From Clostridia bacterium (GTDB lineage: Bacteria; Bacillota; Clostridia; Oscillospirales; Acutalibacteraceae): DNA of 64,000 nt. The stretch covers positions 1-64,000 of the forward strand of contig JAFWAC010000034.1 of NCBI GenBank assembly GCA_017507805.1, given 5' to 3'. Positions 10,122 through 19,134 of this stretch are shown piece by piece; the first letter of the stretch is position 1, and every line of letters begins with the position of its first letter. Under the pieces are notes generated by a model, which had not been told where the DNA came from, did no database searches, and saw nothing but the letters and a program-made list of their open reading frames with translations. Made by a program: the position numbers and the translations under genes.

Positions 10122-12020
10122 TTAACAGATATTTTTATTTTCTCTGTACTGCCTCCAAACATTTTCAAAGAAATCGTCATTTTGAGGAATTGGTCTGACA
10201 CTGCGCCAGAATGATTTAAAGCCGTTTTCTGTAATTACAGTCTCCTGAATTTTCGAGCGAGTGTTTCCTTTTTCCTCTGTGAAACGGAAAATTTCCTCCA
10301 AGCCTTTTCTGAGCATTCCATTTTTATCAAAGCAAAGACTTGATCCTCTGGTGTCACCCACAGTCTCGGCATAATCAATCATAGCTGTTAAAACTGCGCT
10401 TTGAGTATAAAGAATGTCTTTCAACTTATAATACATATAAACCTGTGATTTATCTTTAACTCCAACCTTATTGAGTGTCTCAATTGCAAGCCTTGTGGCT
10501 TGCAATGCTTCCTTCATACTATCCGCATTTCTTATTGCCGCCGCACAGTCACTCATTTTCCTTTGAGCATTTTTTATCAGTAAGCTGACATTATCAATAT
10601 TTTCAGTAACACCTGCAATTTCCCGAATATGTTTTCGCTCTGCAATATTGGAAATTTCGGTAAAAACACTGTCACCAACAAGTGTGTTTCCGTTTTGTGA
10701 AATGTATTGCGCGGCACGCAGACTGCCTACCTGTCCTGCGTTTAAAGCACTGCCGCCCGGTCGGGTAATTCCGTGAGTTCCTGCACATTCACCAGCGCAG
10801 AAAAGTCCCTTAACATTTGTCTGCCACCACATATCAACCGCAATACCGCCGTTGTTATGCTGAGCGCAAAGGGCAATTTCAAGATAATCCTTTGTTATAT
10901 CCAAGCCTTTATCCCTGTAAAGCTCAATGGCAGGGGCGTTCATTTTTTGAAGTCTTTCAATAGGAGTGCCGAAAGCAGCTTCTGCTTTACATAAATATTC
11001 ATAGGCTTCGTCAGACAGCTTACTGTATTCTATTTCTTCCATACCGAACGGATTTTTAGTGAAATCAAGATAAACTCTGCGTTTTTTTAGAACACATTCA
11101 CGGTATACAAGCAAATCTATTACAGATGAGCCAGAAAGCACCTTTTTACTGTCAAACGGCCATTGATAGCCCTTTAAGAATACCATTGAAAGTGCTTCAT
11201 ATTTATCCTCGAAATAGTCTGCCAAAAATTCGTATTCATTTCCGTTTTCATCAACAGAAACAAAGCGCGGCAAAACCTGCATATATGTACCCGAAACATT
11301 CCAACGAGGGTTAATTGAAGCTAAGCCGTACTGCCACTCGGTAAGATTTTGTGCCTTTGCACCTGCAAGGAGCGCAAGGCTTGTGGTACCTGTATGACAT
11401 TCAGGGAAAACACTATCGGCATAAATTCCTGCAGGACCGCCCGTTGCCATCACAATATCAGCACACTTAAAAGCAACAAAATCGCCGCTTTTTTTCTCAA
11501 TACATAACAGACCGCAAACTGCATCATTATGCTTTAAAATTTCAATGGCGAGATAACCGCTATACACCTCAACACCTAAATTCTCAGCATTTTTCTGCAA
11601 GACTTGCGTCATAAATTTAGAGGTCAAGGGGCCTGCGCTTGTCGCCCTTGCATAGGGGTCGTGGTCGGTTTTATAGCCCACATATTCACCGTATCGGTTT
11701 ACAGGAAAAGCCACTCCTAATTCACACAAATTCATAAAAGAGCGTACAGACAAAGCCGCCTCGCAAAGGGCATTATCGCCGTCAACCGAGCCCCCTGCAA
11801 AAAGGTTTTCCGCCATTTTGTAAACACTGTCAGGGCTATCTCCGCCCAAGCCTAATTTATAATAGGTTTGCTTATCGCTACCGGTATTTCTCGATGTACC
11901 ACAGCCTGTTGCCTCGGTTACGATAGCAACTTTTTTACCGAACTGTTTAAGTCTGCAAGCGGCATTATAGCCTGCCGCACCCGTACCGATAACTATTGCT
12001 TCATATTCAAAAATTTTCAT
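10122..12020 (-). CDS. FAD-dependent oxidoreductase, fumarate reductase/succinate dehydrogenase flavoprotein family
   Basis: A 632-residue cytoplasmic flavoprotein. The N-terminal dinucleotide-binding motif is GTGAAGYNAACRLK (residues 12-25). A second FAD-contacting block reads GLFCAGECAGTHGITRPGG, followed by SALNAGQVGSLRAAQYI, as in FrdA, SdhA and L-aspartate oxidase relatives (FAD_binding_2). There is no signal peptide, and the redox partner is not evident. It is the last gene of a redox cassette with an SDR (3-base gap), an OYE-type reductase and two Gfo/Idh/MocA dehydrogenases. This suggests oxidation and reduction of a sugar or its aglycone rather than respiration. The start is an ATG with AAGG in the end of the SDR gene. 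The exact substrate cannot be read from sequence. Confidence 0.8.
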   Translation of the reverse strand: MKIFEYEAIVIGTGAAGYNAACRLKQFGKKVAIVTEATGCGTSRNTGSDKQTYYKLGLGGDSPDSVYKMAENLFAGGSVDGDNALCEAALSVRSFMNLCELGVAFPVNRYGEYVGYKTDHDPYARATSAGPLTSKFMTQVLQKNAENLGVEVYSGYLAIEILKHNDAVCGLLCIEKKSGDFVAFKCADIVMATGGPAGIYADSVFPECHTGTTSLALLAGAKAQNLTEWQYGLASINPRWNVSGTYMQVLPRFVSVDENGNEYEFLADYFEDKYEALSMVFLKGYQWPFDSKKVLSGSSVIDLLVYRECVLKKRRVYLDFTKNPFGMEEIEYSKLSDEAYEYLCKAEAAFGTPIERLQKMNAPAIELYRDKGLDITKDYLEIALCAQHNNGGIAVDMWWQTNVKGLFCAGECAGTHGITRPGGSALNAGQVGSLRAAQYISQNGNTLVGDSVFTEISNIAERKHIREIAGVTENIDNVSLLIKNAQRKMSDCAAAIRNADSMKEALQATRLAIETLNKVGVKDKSQVYMYYKLKDILYTQSAVLTAMIDYAETVGDTRGSSLCFDKNGMLRKGLEEIFRFTEEKGNTRSKIQETVITENGFKSFWRSVRPIPQNDDFFENVWRQYRENKNIC

Positions 12021-12023
12021 ACC

Positions 12024-12749
12024 TTATAACCTTCTAATATGAAATCCGCCGTCTACATCAATAGACTGACCTGTAACATAAGGCAAGCTACCGTTACAGA
12101 GTGTCCATACAGCATTTGCTATATCCGAAGGTTCACCCCAACGCTTAATCGGTAAAAGTCCGCCGTCTATCAGCGCATCGTACTTAGCCTTAACCTTATC
12201 TGTCATACCCGTTGCAATAATACCGGGACGGATTTCATTGACCATTATTCCATATTCGGCAAGTCGGTCTGCAAAAAGGGTTGTTATCATTGTAACCCCT
12301 GCTTTAGAAATGCAATATTCTCCGCGGCTTGTTGAGCTTGTGTAGCCCGACATTGAGGAAATATTTACAATACTGCCGCTATTATTTTCTTTCATAATAT
12401 TAGCAACGGCTTGTGTTAAGAAAAGCGTACCCTTAGTGTTGATATTCATAACAAAATCGTAGGATTCCTCTGTCATTTCAAGGATATCTGCTCTGACCTT
12501 GGGTGCTACGCCTGCAACATTTACAAGGATATCTATTTTGCCGTATTTATCCATTGCGGTTTTAACATAATTTTCTCTTGCTTCTTTATTGCTCAAATCG
12601 CCCTGAAAATATGTAAATTCACCCTCTAATTCTTTGGGCATTTGAGGTAATACATCCATACCAACAACTGCTATACCGTTTTCAAGTAAAAGCTCCGCTG
12701 TTGCAAAGCCTATTCCGCCTGCAACTCCTGTTACCAATGCAACCTTCAT
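12024..12749 (-). CDS. Short-chain dehydrogenase/reductase (SDR)
   Basis: A 241-residue classical SDR. Visible motifs are the cofactor loop TGVAGGIG (7-14), NVAG (77-80), the catalytic Ser in NISSMSG (131/132), and Y145-x-x-x-K149 in YCISKAG. The C-terminus ends in the common VTGQSIDVDGG block. It would interconvert an alcohol and a ketone using NAD(P)H in the cytoplasm. The ATG overlaps the stop of the upstream OYE-type gene by one base (TAATG), with GGAGG at the expected distance, so translation is probably coupled. By resemblance it would be called 3-oxoacyl-ACP reductase-like, but the setting among sugar enzymes makes a polyol or keto-sugar substrate more likely. Confidence 0.9.
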   Translation of the reverse strand: MKVALVTGVAGGIGFATAELLLENGIAVVGMDVLPQMPKELEGEFTYFQGDLSNKEARENYVKTAMDKYGKIDILVNVAGVAPKVRADILEMTEESYDFVMNINTKGTLFLTQAVANIMKENNSGSIVNISSMSGYTSSTSRGEYCISKAGVTMITTLFADRLAEYGIMVNEIRPGIIATGMTDKVKAKYDALIDGGLLPIKRWGEPSDIANAVWTLCNGSLPYVTGQSIDVDGGFHIRRL

Positions 12750-14074
12750 TATTTGTTACCTCCGCAAAATACTTTATATATAGGTAAATACACATCTCTA
12801 TCCCTTATAACACAACCCGGTGTGCCACCCGGTTTTCTCATTATTTCGGTACATTTTGAACAGCAAATACAGATTTTGTTTTTATCCATACTGCCGTTTT
12901 TCAGTATATCGTTTGCAAAATCAGGGTATGCGAATATCGTTCTGCCAAAGCCTGCAAAATCAAATTTGTTATTCTTAATATAAGCCGCCACAACATTAGG
13001 AGCCGCAACACCCAAATATGAAACCGCAGAACAAATAATTGCCATTTGAGGGTTTAATTCCTTTAATTTGGCAGTTCCGTTTAACATTCTGCCTACACCA
13101 ATCAGCGGATGCTCAGGCGCTTCGTAGCCGCCTTGTGCATAAGGACGGTTTACATGGGGATTAAAATAAGGATTTCCCATTGTAATATTAAGAAGTCTTA
13201 CACCGTATTTATATAGCTCCTTTATAAGCCAATCAGGCTCAGTCACATCAAAATCCAAGCCTCCGTTTTTTGAAACGCCAAAGCCATACGGATACTCAAA
13301 ACCGTCATAAACATTAAGCCTTGATGAAACTATAAAATCTTTAGAACAGTTATCTATAGCTCCCTTAATGCTTTCTCTAAGCAGTCTTGTTCTGTTCTCT
13401 AAGCTGCCGCCGTATTTGCCCTCTCTGTTATAAGCAGAAAGAAGCTCTGAATTAAGATAGCGGTGACAGCACTTAATATCCACACCGTCAAACCCTGCTT
13501 TTTCGGCAAGCAATGCTCCCTTTACCAAAGCCTCACCCACGCGGTCTAAATATTCATCGGTTACAATCCTGTCAACCGAGATTGGGTTATCCTTTTCAAA
13601 AATCGGGTTGTTATAGGCTATAAGGGGAGTAGGAGTGCCGTTTGGCTTTGAATATCTGCCCGAATGGGTTGCCTGCATAATAACAACAGGCTCATAACCA
13701 TTCGTCTTTAGTGCTGTTTCTTTTATAGCCTCAACCTGCTTTTTGAAATTATCAAGGTTTTTTTCGGTTATGTAAAGCTGGCGAGGATTGGCTCTGCCCT
13801 CCTCCATTACGGCAGTAGCCTCAAACCAGATAATACCGGCTCCTCCCTTGGCAAAGCGTTCATAGCGCCTTTTAGTCAGAACATCGGATGATCCGTCAGC
13901 AGTACCGTCACACCCTTCCATTGCCTGACAGGCAAGGCGGTTTGGAACGGTTTTATTATTCAAATGATATTTACTGCCAAATACAGCAGTATCAATATCA
14001 TACGGTAAAGCTAAACCGAGCTCGTTATTCTGTATATCAAATTCCGATTTTGTTGTGTAAACCTTTTTTATCAT
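12749..14074 (-). CDS. NADH:flavin oxidoreductase, Old Yellow Enzyme family, with an Fe-S type cysteine cluster
   Basis: A 441-residue TIM-barrel FMN enzyme. Family features are NRLACQAMEG near residue 44, the GGAGIIWFEATAV strand, QATHSGRYSKP, the GFDGVDIKCCHRYLNSELLSAYNREGKYGG block (here split: KCCHRYLNSE then FLSP-like LLSAYNR), and GFGRTIFAYPDFAND. The C-terminus has CICCSKC followed 13 residues later by another Cys, like the 4Fe-4S site of 2,4-dienoyl-CoA reductase relatives. It lacks the long C-terminal FAD/NAD domains of those relatives (usually over 600 residues). It sits between an SDR and two Gfo/Idh/MocA genes. The substrate is unknown. Confidence 0.85.
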   Translation of the reverse strand: MIKKVYTTKSEFDIQNNELGLALPYDIDTAVFGSKYHLNNKTVPNRLACQAMEGCDGTADGSSDVLTKRRYERFAKGGAGIIWFEATAVMEEGRANPRQLYITEKNLDNFKKQVEAIKETALKTNGYEPVVIMQATHSGRYSKPNGTPTPLIAYNNPIFEKDNPISVDRIVTDEYLDRVGEALVKGALLAEKAGFDGVDIKCCHRYLNSELLSAYNREGKYGGSLENRTRLLRESIKGAIDNCSKDFIVSSRLNVYDGFEYPYGFGVSKNGGLDFDVTEPDWLIKELYKYGVRLLNITMGNPYFNPHVNRPYAQGGYEAPEHPLIGVGRMLNGTAKLKELNPQMAIICSAVSYLGVAAPNVVAAYIKNNKFDFAGFGRTIFAYPDFANDILKNGSMDKNKICICCSKCTEIMRKPGGTPGCVIRDRDVYLPIYKVFCGGNK

Positions 14075-14112
14075 ATAAATATCTCTTTTCTGCGCTTTAA
14101 TCAGGAATGGTA

Positions 14113-15192
14113 TTATCCGAATTTCTTATCTCCGTTCAAAGCCTTTGTTTGAGCCTTGATTGCTGTTTCTATAGCATTAAAGGATTTTATTTCTTCTGCT
14201 TCTGTGTTGTTTCGTTCGGCAATGCTTTGTAACAAATCCGCAAAAAAGGAAACACCGACCTTTCCGCCGACAGTTTCATAAAATATCCCGTCATCAGTAA
14301 CCACAAAAACATTATCGGCACCGTTATCAAAACCTATATTGATGTTTTTTCTAAGCTCAATATAGCCCTTTTCGCCCTCGATAACTGTGCGGGGATCACC
14401 CCAGGTATTAAGCCCCTTGGGAGCATCCCAATCCAGCCTGAAGCTCCCTGTTATGCCGTTTTTTGTTTTTAAAAGCATTTCACCTGACTGATCAAAGTCC
14501 TGTTTTTGGGGATAAGAAAAATTAGAAACACGGGCAAATTCCACCTCTGCGCTATCACTTCCCGTAAAATTCAAAAACTGATGCACCTGATGGGAGCCTA
14601 TATCTATTAAAATGCCGCCGCTTTTTTCACGCTCGAAAAACCAAGTGGGACGCGAAGCATAATTAAGAACATGAGGTGCTGAGCCTGTAATATAAAAAAC
14701 TTCGCCTATTACCCCCCGCTTAATTAAATCGTAAGCAAAAATTGTTGACTCGCTGTCAATGCTTTCACCGTAATAAACAAAATATTTTCTTTCGGTTTGT
14801 CTCCGGACTTCCTTTACGGCATTTAATTGCTCCAAGGTGATAACGGGCGCTTTATCGACAAAAAAGTCTTTGCCTGATTTCATAGCCGCTATTGCAATTT
14901 CTGCCCTTTGTGAGGGAATAGCCGCAGATACAATCAATTCTATATCCTGCTTTTCATAAATCCTTTCCTCACAACTGCAAGCTTCTACAAAGGGATACGC
15001 CTTTTTAAAATTTTCCAAAAGCGTTTCGTTATCCTCGTATACATATTTAAGCTCAGCGCCTGCAGAAATAAGACCGTTGCACATTCTGTAAATATGAGCA
15101 TGCGCCAGACCGACAACACCAAAGCAAATTTTGGATTTTACGGTTTTTTCAGATTTAAAATTACTGTAATCAAATATTTCGTTATGTTTCAT
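14113..15192 (-). CDS. Gfo/Idh/MocA family oxidoreductase with a DKAP variant of the EKP motif
   Basis: A 359-residue NAD(P)-dependent sugar dehydrogenase-like protein. The N-terminal Rossmann fold starts at KICFGVVGLAHAHIYRM. Where family members usually have E-K-P, this protein reads VDKAPV (D113-K114-A115-P116), keeping the lysine but spacing the proline one residue further. The C-terminal alpha/beta domain includes GSHQVHQFLNF, the usual region for the active-site His. I chose the ATG at 15192, immediately after the TGA of the upstream gene; a TTG three codons earlier is possible. The gene is directly behind a second family member, so the two may act as a pair. Confidence 0.85.
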   Translation of the reverse strand: MKHNEIFDYSNFKSEKTVKSKICFGVVGLAHAHIYRMCNGLISAGAELKYVYEDNETLLENFKKAYPFVEACSCEERIYEKQDIELIVSAAIPSQRAEIAIAAMKSGKDFFVDKAPVITLEQLNAVKEVRRQTERKYFVYYGESIDSESTIFAYDLIKRGVIGEVFYITGSAPHVLNYASRPTWFFEREKSGGILIDIGSHQVHQFLNFTGSDSAEVEFARVSNFSYPQKQDFDQSGEMLLKTKNGITGSFRLDWDAPKGLNTWGDPRTVIEGEKGYIELRKNINIGFDNGADNVFVVTDDGIFYETVGGKVGVSFFADLLQSIAERNNTEAEEIKSFNAIETAIKAQTKALNGDKKFG

Positions 15193-15193
15193 A

Positions 15194-16345
15194 TCAATCA
15201 ATCATCTCGAGGTATTGCGGATATTCTCTCAAAAGCTTTTCGTCATTGTAACAACTCAAAAGCAGTGTATCCAAGCCATCCGCATAAATTTGATTTCCCT
15301 GTCGCAAAATAAATTTCTGTTTAATATTATGTATGTTATGCTTTTGAATTTTTTCGACACATCTGACCTGTGCAGCGGCTGTGGAAACACCGCACACCGG
15401 TACATAATTACCGCTTTTGCTTGCCTTAATAGCCTCATAAATTTTCTCATTTGCATCATAAAAAGGATTGCCGTAATTATACTGATTTCCATCCAAGGTT
15501 TTCCCGATGATTTCTTTTTTAGTCGCATCATAGGTAACAGTGCCCTTACTAAAGCGGTATTCAAAAATCGGATCTGTTGCGGTCTCGGTAGCGTGGGAGG
15601 CTAAAAACAAGCCCCTCGCGCCGTTATCTAATGTAAACCTGACGGCAGCAGTATCAAAATTTTCAATTTTATTGGTGCGGCTCAGGTCACATTCGACAGA
15701 TATAACCTCACTGCTCATATCCCTTTCTTTTCCTGTAACATACAGCATATTATGCAAAAAGTGCGCCGTTGCGTTATTAACCACGCTATCGTTAATAATC
15801 TCACCCTCAGGACTTAAAAGCCTGCCTGCCCAACCGCTTCCGCGGGTAAAATAATCCTCTGCTCTCGGCCAAAGCACCAAGCTTTTTAAAAACTCGGGGC
15901 TACCGTACAAACCGTTTATTATATCACTTTTCAAAGCATTTATTGCTTTTGAGTAGCTCCATTGATATCCGATTATAACAAATTTGCCGCTTTGTCTGAT
16001 TTGAGCATTTATTTCCTGTTCATCGGCTGAAACTCCGGACAGAGGCTTTTCACACATAACATTTGAGCCGTTTTTAAGGGCGCAAAGAATTTGCGGTTTA
16101 TGCAAATGAATAGGAGTGGTAATTATTGCAAGGTCTGCCGAATATTTTTGATAAAATTCCTCCATGGTTCCGAAAAGTGGCACACCCAAAGCCTTTAATT
16201 CCCGATAACACTCACATCTTTCGGGAAATATTTCCACCATACCGACTATTTCAAAATCATCTCTTTGGTTTTTTAACAGGCTTTTTAAATAAATGGTTGC
16301 ATATCCGCCTATTCCGACACAAAGAATTTTCACCTTTTCAACCAA
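15194..16345 (-). CDS. Gfo/Idh/MocA family oxidoreductase
   Basis: A 383-residue NAD(P)-dependent dehydrogenase-like protein. The Rossmann motif is CVGIGGYATIYLKSLL (9-24), and the canonical CEKPLSG has K100 as the expected catalytic lysine. NNATAHFLHNMLYVTG in the C-terminal domain holds candidate active-site histidines. The start is a TTG, supported by GAGGGAG about 9 bases upstream; the nearest later start, GTG at codon 5, has no better site. The upstream gap of 55 bases follows the unassigned barrel protein gene. Such enzymes oxidise a sugar hydroxyl, often at C3, which would suit an oxidise-then-cleave route, though that is inference. Confidence 0.88.
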   Translation of the reverse strand: MVEKVKILCVGIGGYATIYLKSLLKNQRDDFEIVGMVEIFPERCECYRELKALGVPLFGTMEEFYQKYSADLAIITTPIHLHKPQILCALKNGSNVMCEKPLSGVSADEQEINAQIRQSGKFVIIGYQWSYSKAINALKSDIINGLYGSPEFLKSLVLWPRAEDYFTRGSGWAGRLLSPEGEIINDSVVNNATAHFLHNMLYVTGKERDMSSEVISVECDLSRTNKIENFDTAAVRFTLDNGARGLFLASHATETATDPIFEYRFSKGTVTYDATKKEIIGKTLDGNQYNYGNPFYDANEKIYEAIKASKSGNYVPVCGVSTAAAQVRCVEKIQKHNIHNIKQKFILRQGNQIYADGLDTLLLSCYNDEKLLREYPQYLEMID

Positions 16346-16400
16346 ATTACATCACTCCCTCAACAAAATTAAATCTCAATAAATTTCCTATGGTCTTTAT

Positions 16401-18080
16401 TTAAAAATTAAAATCATATACCTCGCTGTCCGTACCGTCAGTTACATATATTATGCCGCTGCAGTAATCAGAGCAAAGCCACGGACTGTCATATAGCTTT
16501 TCATACGGAAATATCTGCTTTTCGCCGTTCACCCAACGATCCTTGTAATCCATCAATATACCGTTGAATTTCACCGTCATTGTATTACTGTCAAACTCAA
16601 TCGGTAATTTTTTCATAGCTTCTGCAAACGCCTCAAGGGAGCCGTACTTTTCCAAAGGCTCCACATGGCAGATGAATGCATGCTTACGCCCGTCACTGAC
16701 AGCTTCAAAGCAGGTGGTTAAATCCTCGCTGACAAATCTGTAATCATTTGAGAACCATACCATAATACCAAGCTTTCGGTGCTTTAAAAATATATATTGC
16801 TTTTCAAGCAACCTTTCATCAAAAAATTCCAAGGGTATATCAGCATTAATATAAGGGCATTCTTCTTCCTTTACAATATTATACATACTGATTGCAGTAT
16901 CCTTTGTGCAAAAATGGGTGCCACAGCAACAGTGTATATCCCCCGTCCAATGGTTGTGTGAATTATGATAATTGGGTTTTCCGGGATGATGCGAAAAAAT
17001 CTTTGCCCTTCCGTTACCGGGAAGTGTGAGTTCCCACTCGTGTTGCTGATGATGAGCATACCAACCGCACTGCACATCCTCGGGATACTTATCCTGATGA
17101 TTAATTCCGCCGAGCATATAATCCTCACAAATATAAATCGATTTGTCAATGGACAACCCCTCGACCTTTTCGAGCAGCTCATAGTCGATATCGCCAACCC
17201 ATGCATCGCAAAGGTGCAGATGCTTTCTTTCCTTATTTTCGTATGGTAAAGAACGATTTTTCTCCACCTTAAACACAATTTCGGAAGGATAATAATCTGA
17301 CAGCAATGCCGCGCTTTGAGACATATTGGTTTGGGGATAATCAGGATATGCTCCAAAATAATAACAATAATAGTCATACATACCGCAGACACAGGAATTT
17401 AAGGAGTTTCCTTCATAAATTCGTGCATGAGCACCGCCGTAAATTCCTTTCTTGGAATCAGCAATCATATCTAAAAGAATTAAATCCATAGACATGGCTG
17501 CTTTTTTCTTTAGTCTTTCATCCTCTGTATACATATAGAGCATGTGCAGAATATACATAATATCCGCCGCATAACAGCCGGAATCGAACTCGCCCCAAGC
17601 ACGGCGTGCGCGGTACATAAGAAATTCATCGATATACTTACTATCCTCTGCAATAACCTCTGCCGCATTCATATTGTACTGCTCAAAATAGCGGTCATTA
17701 TAAAACTGTGCCGCCAACAAACGGGCAACTCTATACATTATGGCATGGTTTTCAGAGCCGAAAATCGAGCTGTAATCTCTGTGCAGGAAAAAATTTTCAA
17801 GTGAAGCCTGACATTCTGCCGAAACCTTATCATAACAGCGATACAAAGCATTTATCATACGAAGCGCCGCAAAATCCGCCTCTCCCCTATGATCTCTGCC
17901 GTGAGGATGCGGATGCTCAAACCAATCGGCAGTAAAATGCAGAGCCTTTTCCGCCGCCTCCATATCAACACCATGTATCAAGCGGAAAATAGCAGCATCA
18001 CCGCATAAATCAAGTGACATATCCTCCTTCAGCTTTATAGCTATGGCGGTGTCACGCCTTGCAAGAAATTCATTTGTCAT
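16401..18080 (-). CDS. Unassigned protein, predicted alpha/alpha-barrel (possible polysaccharide lyase or hydrolase)
   Basis: A 559-residue cytoplasmic protein (no signal peptide). I chose the ATG at 18080, which has AAAGGAG 8 bases upstream, over an earlier TTG inside the previous gene. The N-terminal half is helical and rich in His and aromatic residues: HPHPHGRDHRGEADFAA, GSENHAIMYRVARLLA and AWGEFDSGCYAADIMY recall the (alpha/alpha)n barrels of heparinase/alginate lyase-type enzymes, where an Asn-His and Tyr are catalytic. The C-terminal half looks like beta strands (WELTLPGNGRAKIFSHHPG, CCCGTHFCTKDTA). I cannot place it in a named family. It sits among GH43-like, GH63-like and Gfo/Idh genes with short spacing, so it most likely acts on an imported oligosaccharide. 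Confidence 0.75.
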   Translation of the reverse strand: MTNEFLARRDTAIAIKLKEDMSLDLCGDAAIFRLIHGVDMEAAEKALHFTADWFEHPHPHGRDHRGEADFAALRMINALYRCYDKVSAECQASLENFFLHRDYSSIFGSENHAIMYRVARLLAAQFYNDRYFEQYNMNAAEVIAEDSKYIDEFLMYRARRAWGEFDSGCYAADIMYILHMLYMYTEDERLKKKAAMSMDLILLDMIADSKKGIYGGAHARIYEGNSLNSCVCGMYDYYCYYFGAYPDYPQTNMSQSAALLSDYYPSEIVFKVEKNRSLPYENKERKHLHLCDAWVGDIDYELLEKVEGLSIDKSIYICEDYMLGGINHQDKYPEDVQCGWYAHHQQHEWELTLPGNGRAKIFSHHPGKPNYHNSHNHWTGDIHCCCGTHFCTKDTAISMYNIVKEEECPYINADIPLEFFDERLLEKQYIFLKHRKLGIMVWFSNDYRFVSEDLTTCFEAVSDGRKHAFICHVEPLEKYGSLEAFAEAMKKLPIEFDSNTMTVKFNGILMDYKDRWVNGEKQIFPYEKLYDSPWLCSDYCSGIIYVTDGTDSEVYDFNF

Positions 18081-18099
18081 AATTTTCAGCTCCTTTAAT

Positions 18100-19113
18100 T
18101 CATTCTGAAACAGCAAGCGCAATAAAGCGTTCTTTCTTATCGTTTACCGCGCAATAAAAATGATAGTTTTTACCTTCGTTGCGAACAAACCATGTTTTAT
18201 GCGCATGAATATTCTCCCACTCAAACTCAGGCTTCACAAGCGGCTCGCCCTGCCAGATGTTCCAATTCACAAGGTCGCGCGAAGCGGCAAAAGTGTTATA
18301 TGCGCCTTCCCCTTTTATATAATGGAAAAAGAACATAACATAAATATCATCTATCAGAATTATTTGCGGATCTCCGCAAATTTTTTCTTTTTCGTTTTCT
18401 GTGAAATGGTCAATAATAGGTCTGTCACCATAGCGTTCCCAATGTTCAGCATCGTTAGAAACCGCTAAAAATATTCTTTCGGTATCATTCGGTGCTTTGC
18501 CGTTATATGCATTAACATATTTATAGCCTGTAACTCCCAGCTTGTCTTGGAATATAAAGCTTTTATATAAGGTTCTTTTCTCCTGCGGACGCGCATCCTC
18601 ATCGTCAGGTCTTAAAATTGGCTCCTTAAAACGGACAAAGCCATCCGGGTTTATAGGATTACTGTTCTTAGCCATACCCATATATAAAGGGTCAGGCTCA
18701 TATCCGTCACTGTTGCCTGCAAGATACGATATATAGTAATTACCGTTTACAGGAGACATCTCGTTCGTCCCTTCAAAATCAATATCAATAAAGGAGGCAT
18801 ATCCTGCGCATTGCTTACTGTCCCAACGGTTTTCATCATTTCTTTTAAAGACAGGACCGATATACTCCCAATTCAACAAATCGGCTGATTTTGCAAGATG
18901 CGTTTCGTAGCCCGAAATATTACAATCCTTTGAAATGGCGATAAAATACATATAATATATGCCGTCTTTTTTGAAAACGGTCGGGCTGTCAGTCAAATCG
19001 TTATCCCATTTGATTACAGCTCCCAACTTTTTTGGGGTTGCAATTTTTTTATATATTACTAACAACTCGTCATCTGTCACAGGAGAATAATCACTTTTTT
19101 TAAACGGTATCAT
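18100..19113 (-). CDS. GH43/GH32-like five-bladed beta-propeller glycosidase
   Basis: A 337-residue cytoplasmic protein. I chose the ATG at 19113 because GGAGG sits 5 bases before it; a TTG four codons earlier would lack a site. The strands of a furanosidase-type propeller are visible: DNDLTDSPTVFKKDGIYYMYF (candidate first acidic residue), HLAKSADLLNWEYIGPVF, DPQIILIDDIYVMFFFHY and FAASRDLVNWNIWQG. The paired 'x-S-x-D-L-x-N-W' motifs are typical of GH43, GH32, GH117 and GH130-type folds. Without alignment I cannot say which, so the sugar released (arabinose, xylose, anhydro-galactose or mannose) is open. The next gene starts 19 bases downstream, and the preceding GH63-like gene ends 21 bases upstream. 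Confidence 0.75.
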   Translation of the reverse strand: MIPFKKSDYSPVTDDELLVIYKKIATPKKLGAVIKWDNDLTDSPTVFKKDGIYYMYFIAISKDCNISGYETHLAKSADLLNWEYIGPVFKRNDENRWDSKQCAGYASFIDIDFEGTNEMSPVNGNYYISYLAGNSDGYEPDPLYMGMAKNSNPINPDGFVRFKEPILRPDDEDARPQEKRTLYKSFIFQDKLGVTGYKYVNAYNGKAPNDTERIFLAVSNDAEHWERYGDRPIIDHFTENEKEKICGDPQIILIDDIYVMFFFHYIKGEGAYNTFAASRDLVNWNIWQGEPLVKPEFEWENIHAHKTWFVRNEGKNYHFYCAVNDKKERFIALAVSE

Positions 19114-19134
19114 TTTGACCTCCAAATATCGCTT

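Noticed and set aside
10122-16345. C-glycoside deglycosylation locus of the dgp type
   Set aside because: Gfo/Idh/MocA proteins fit, but no partner resembling the known deglycosidase subunits is present.
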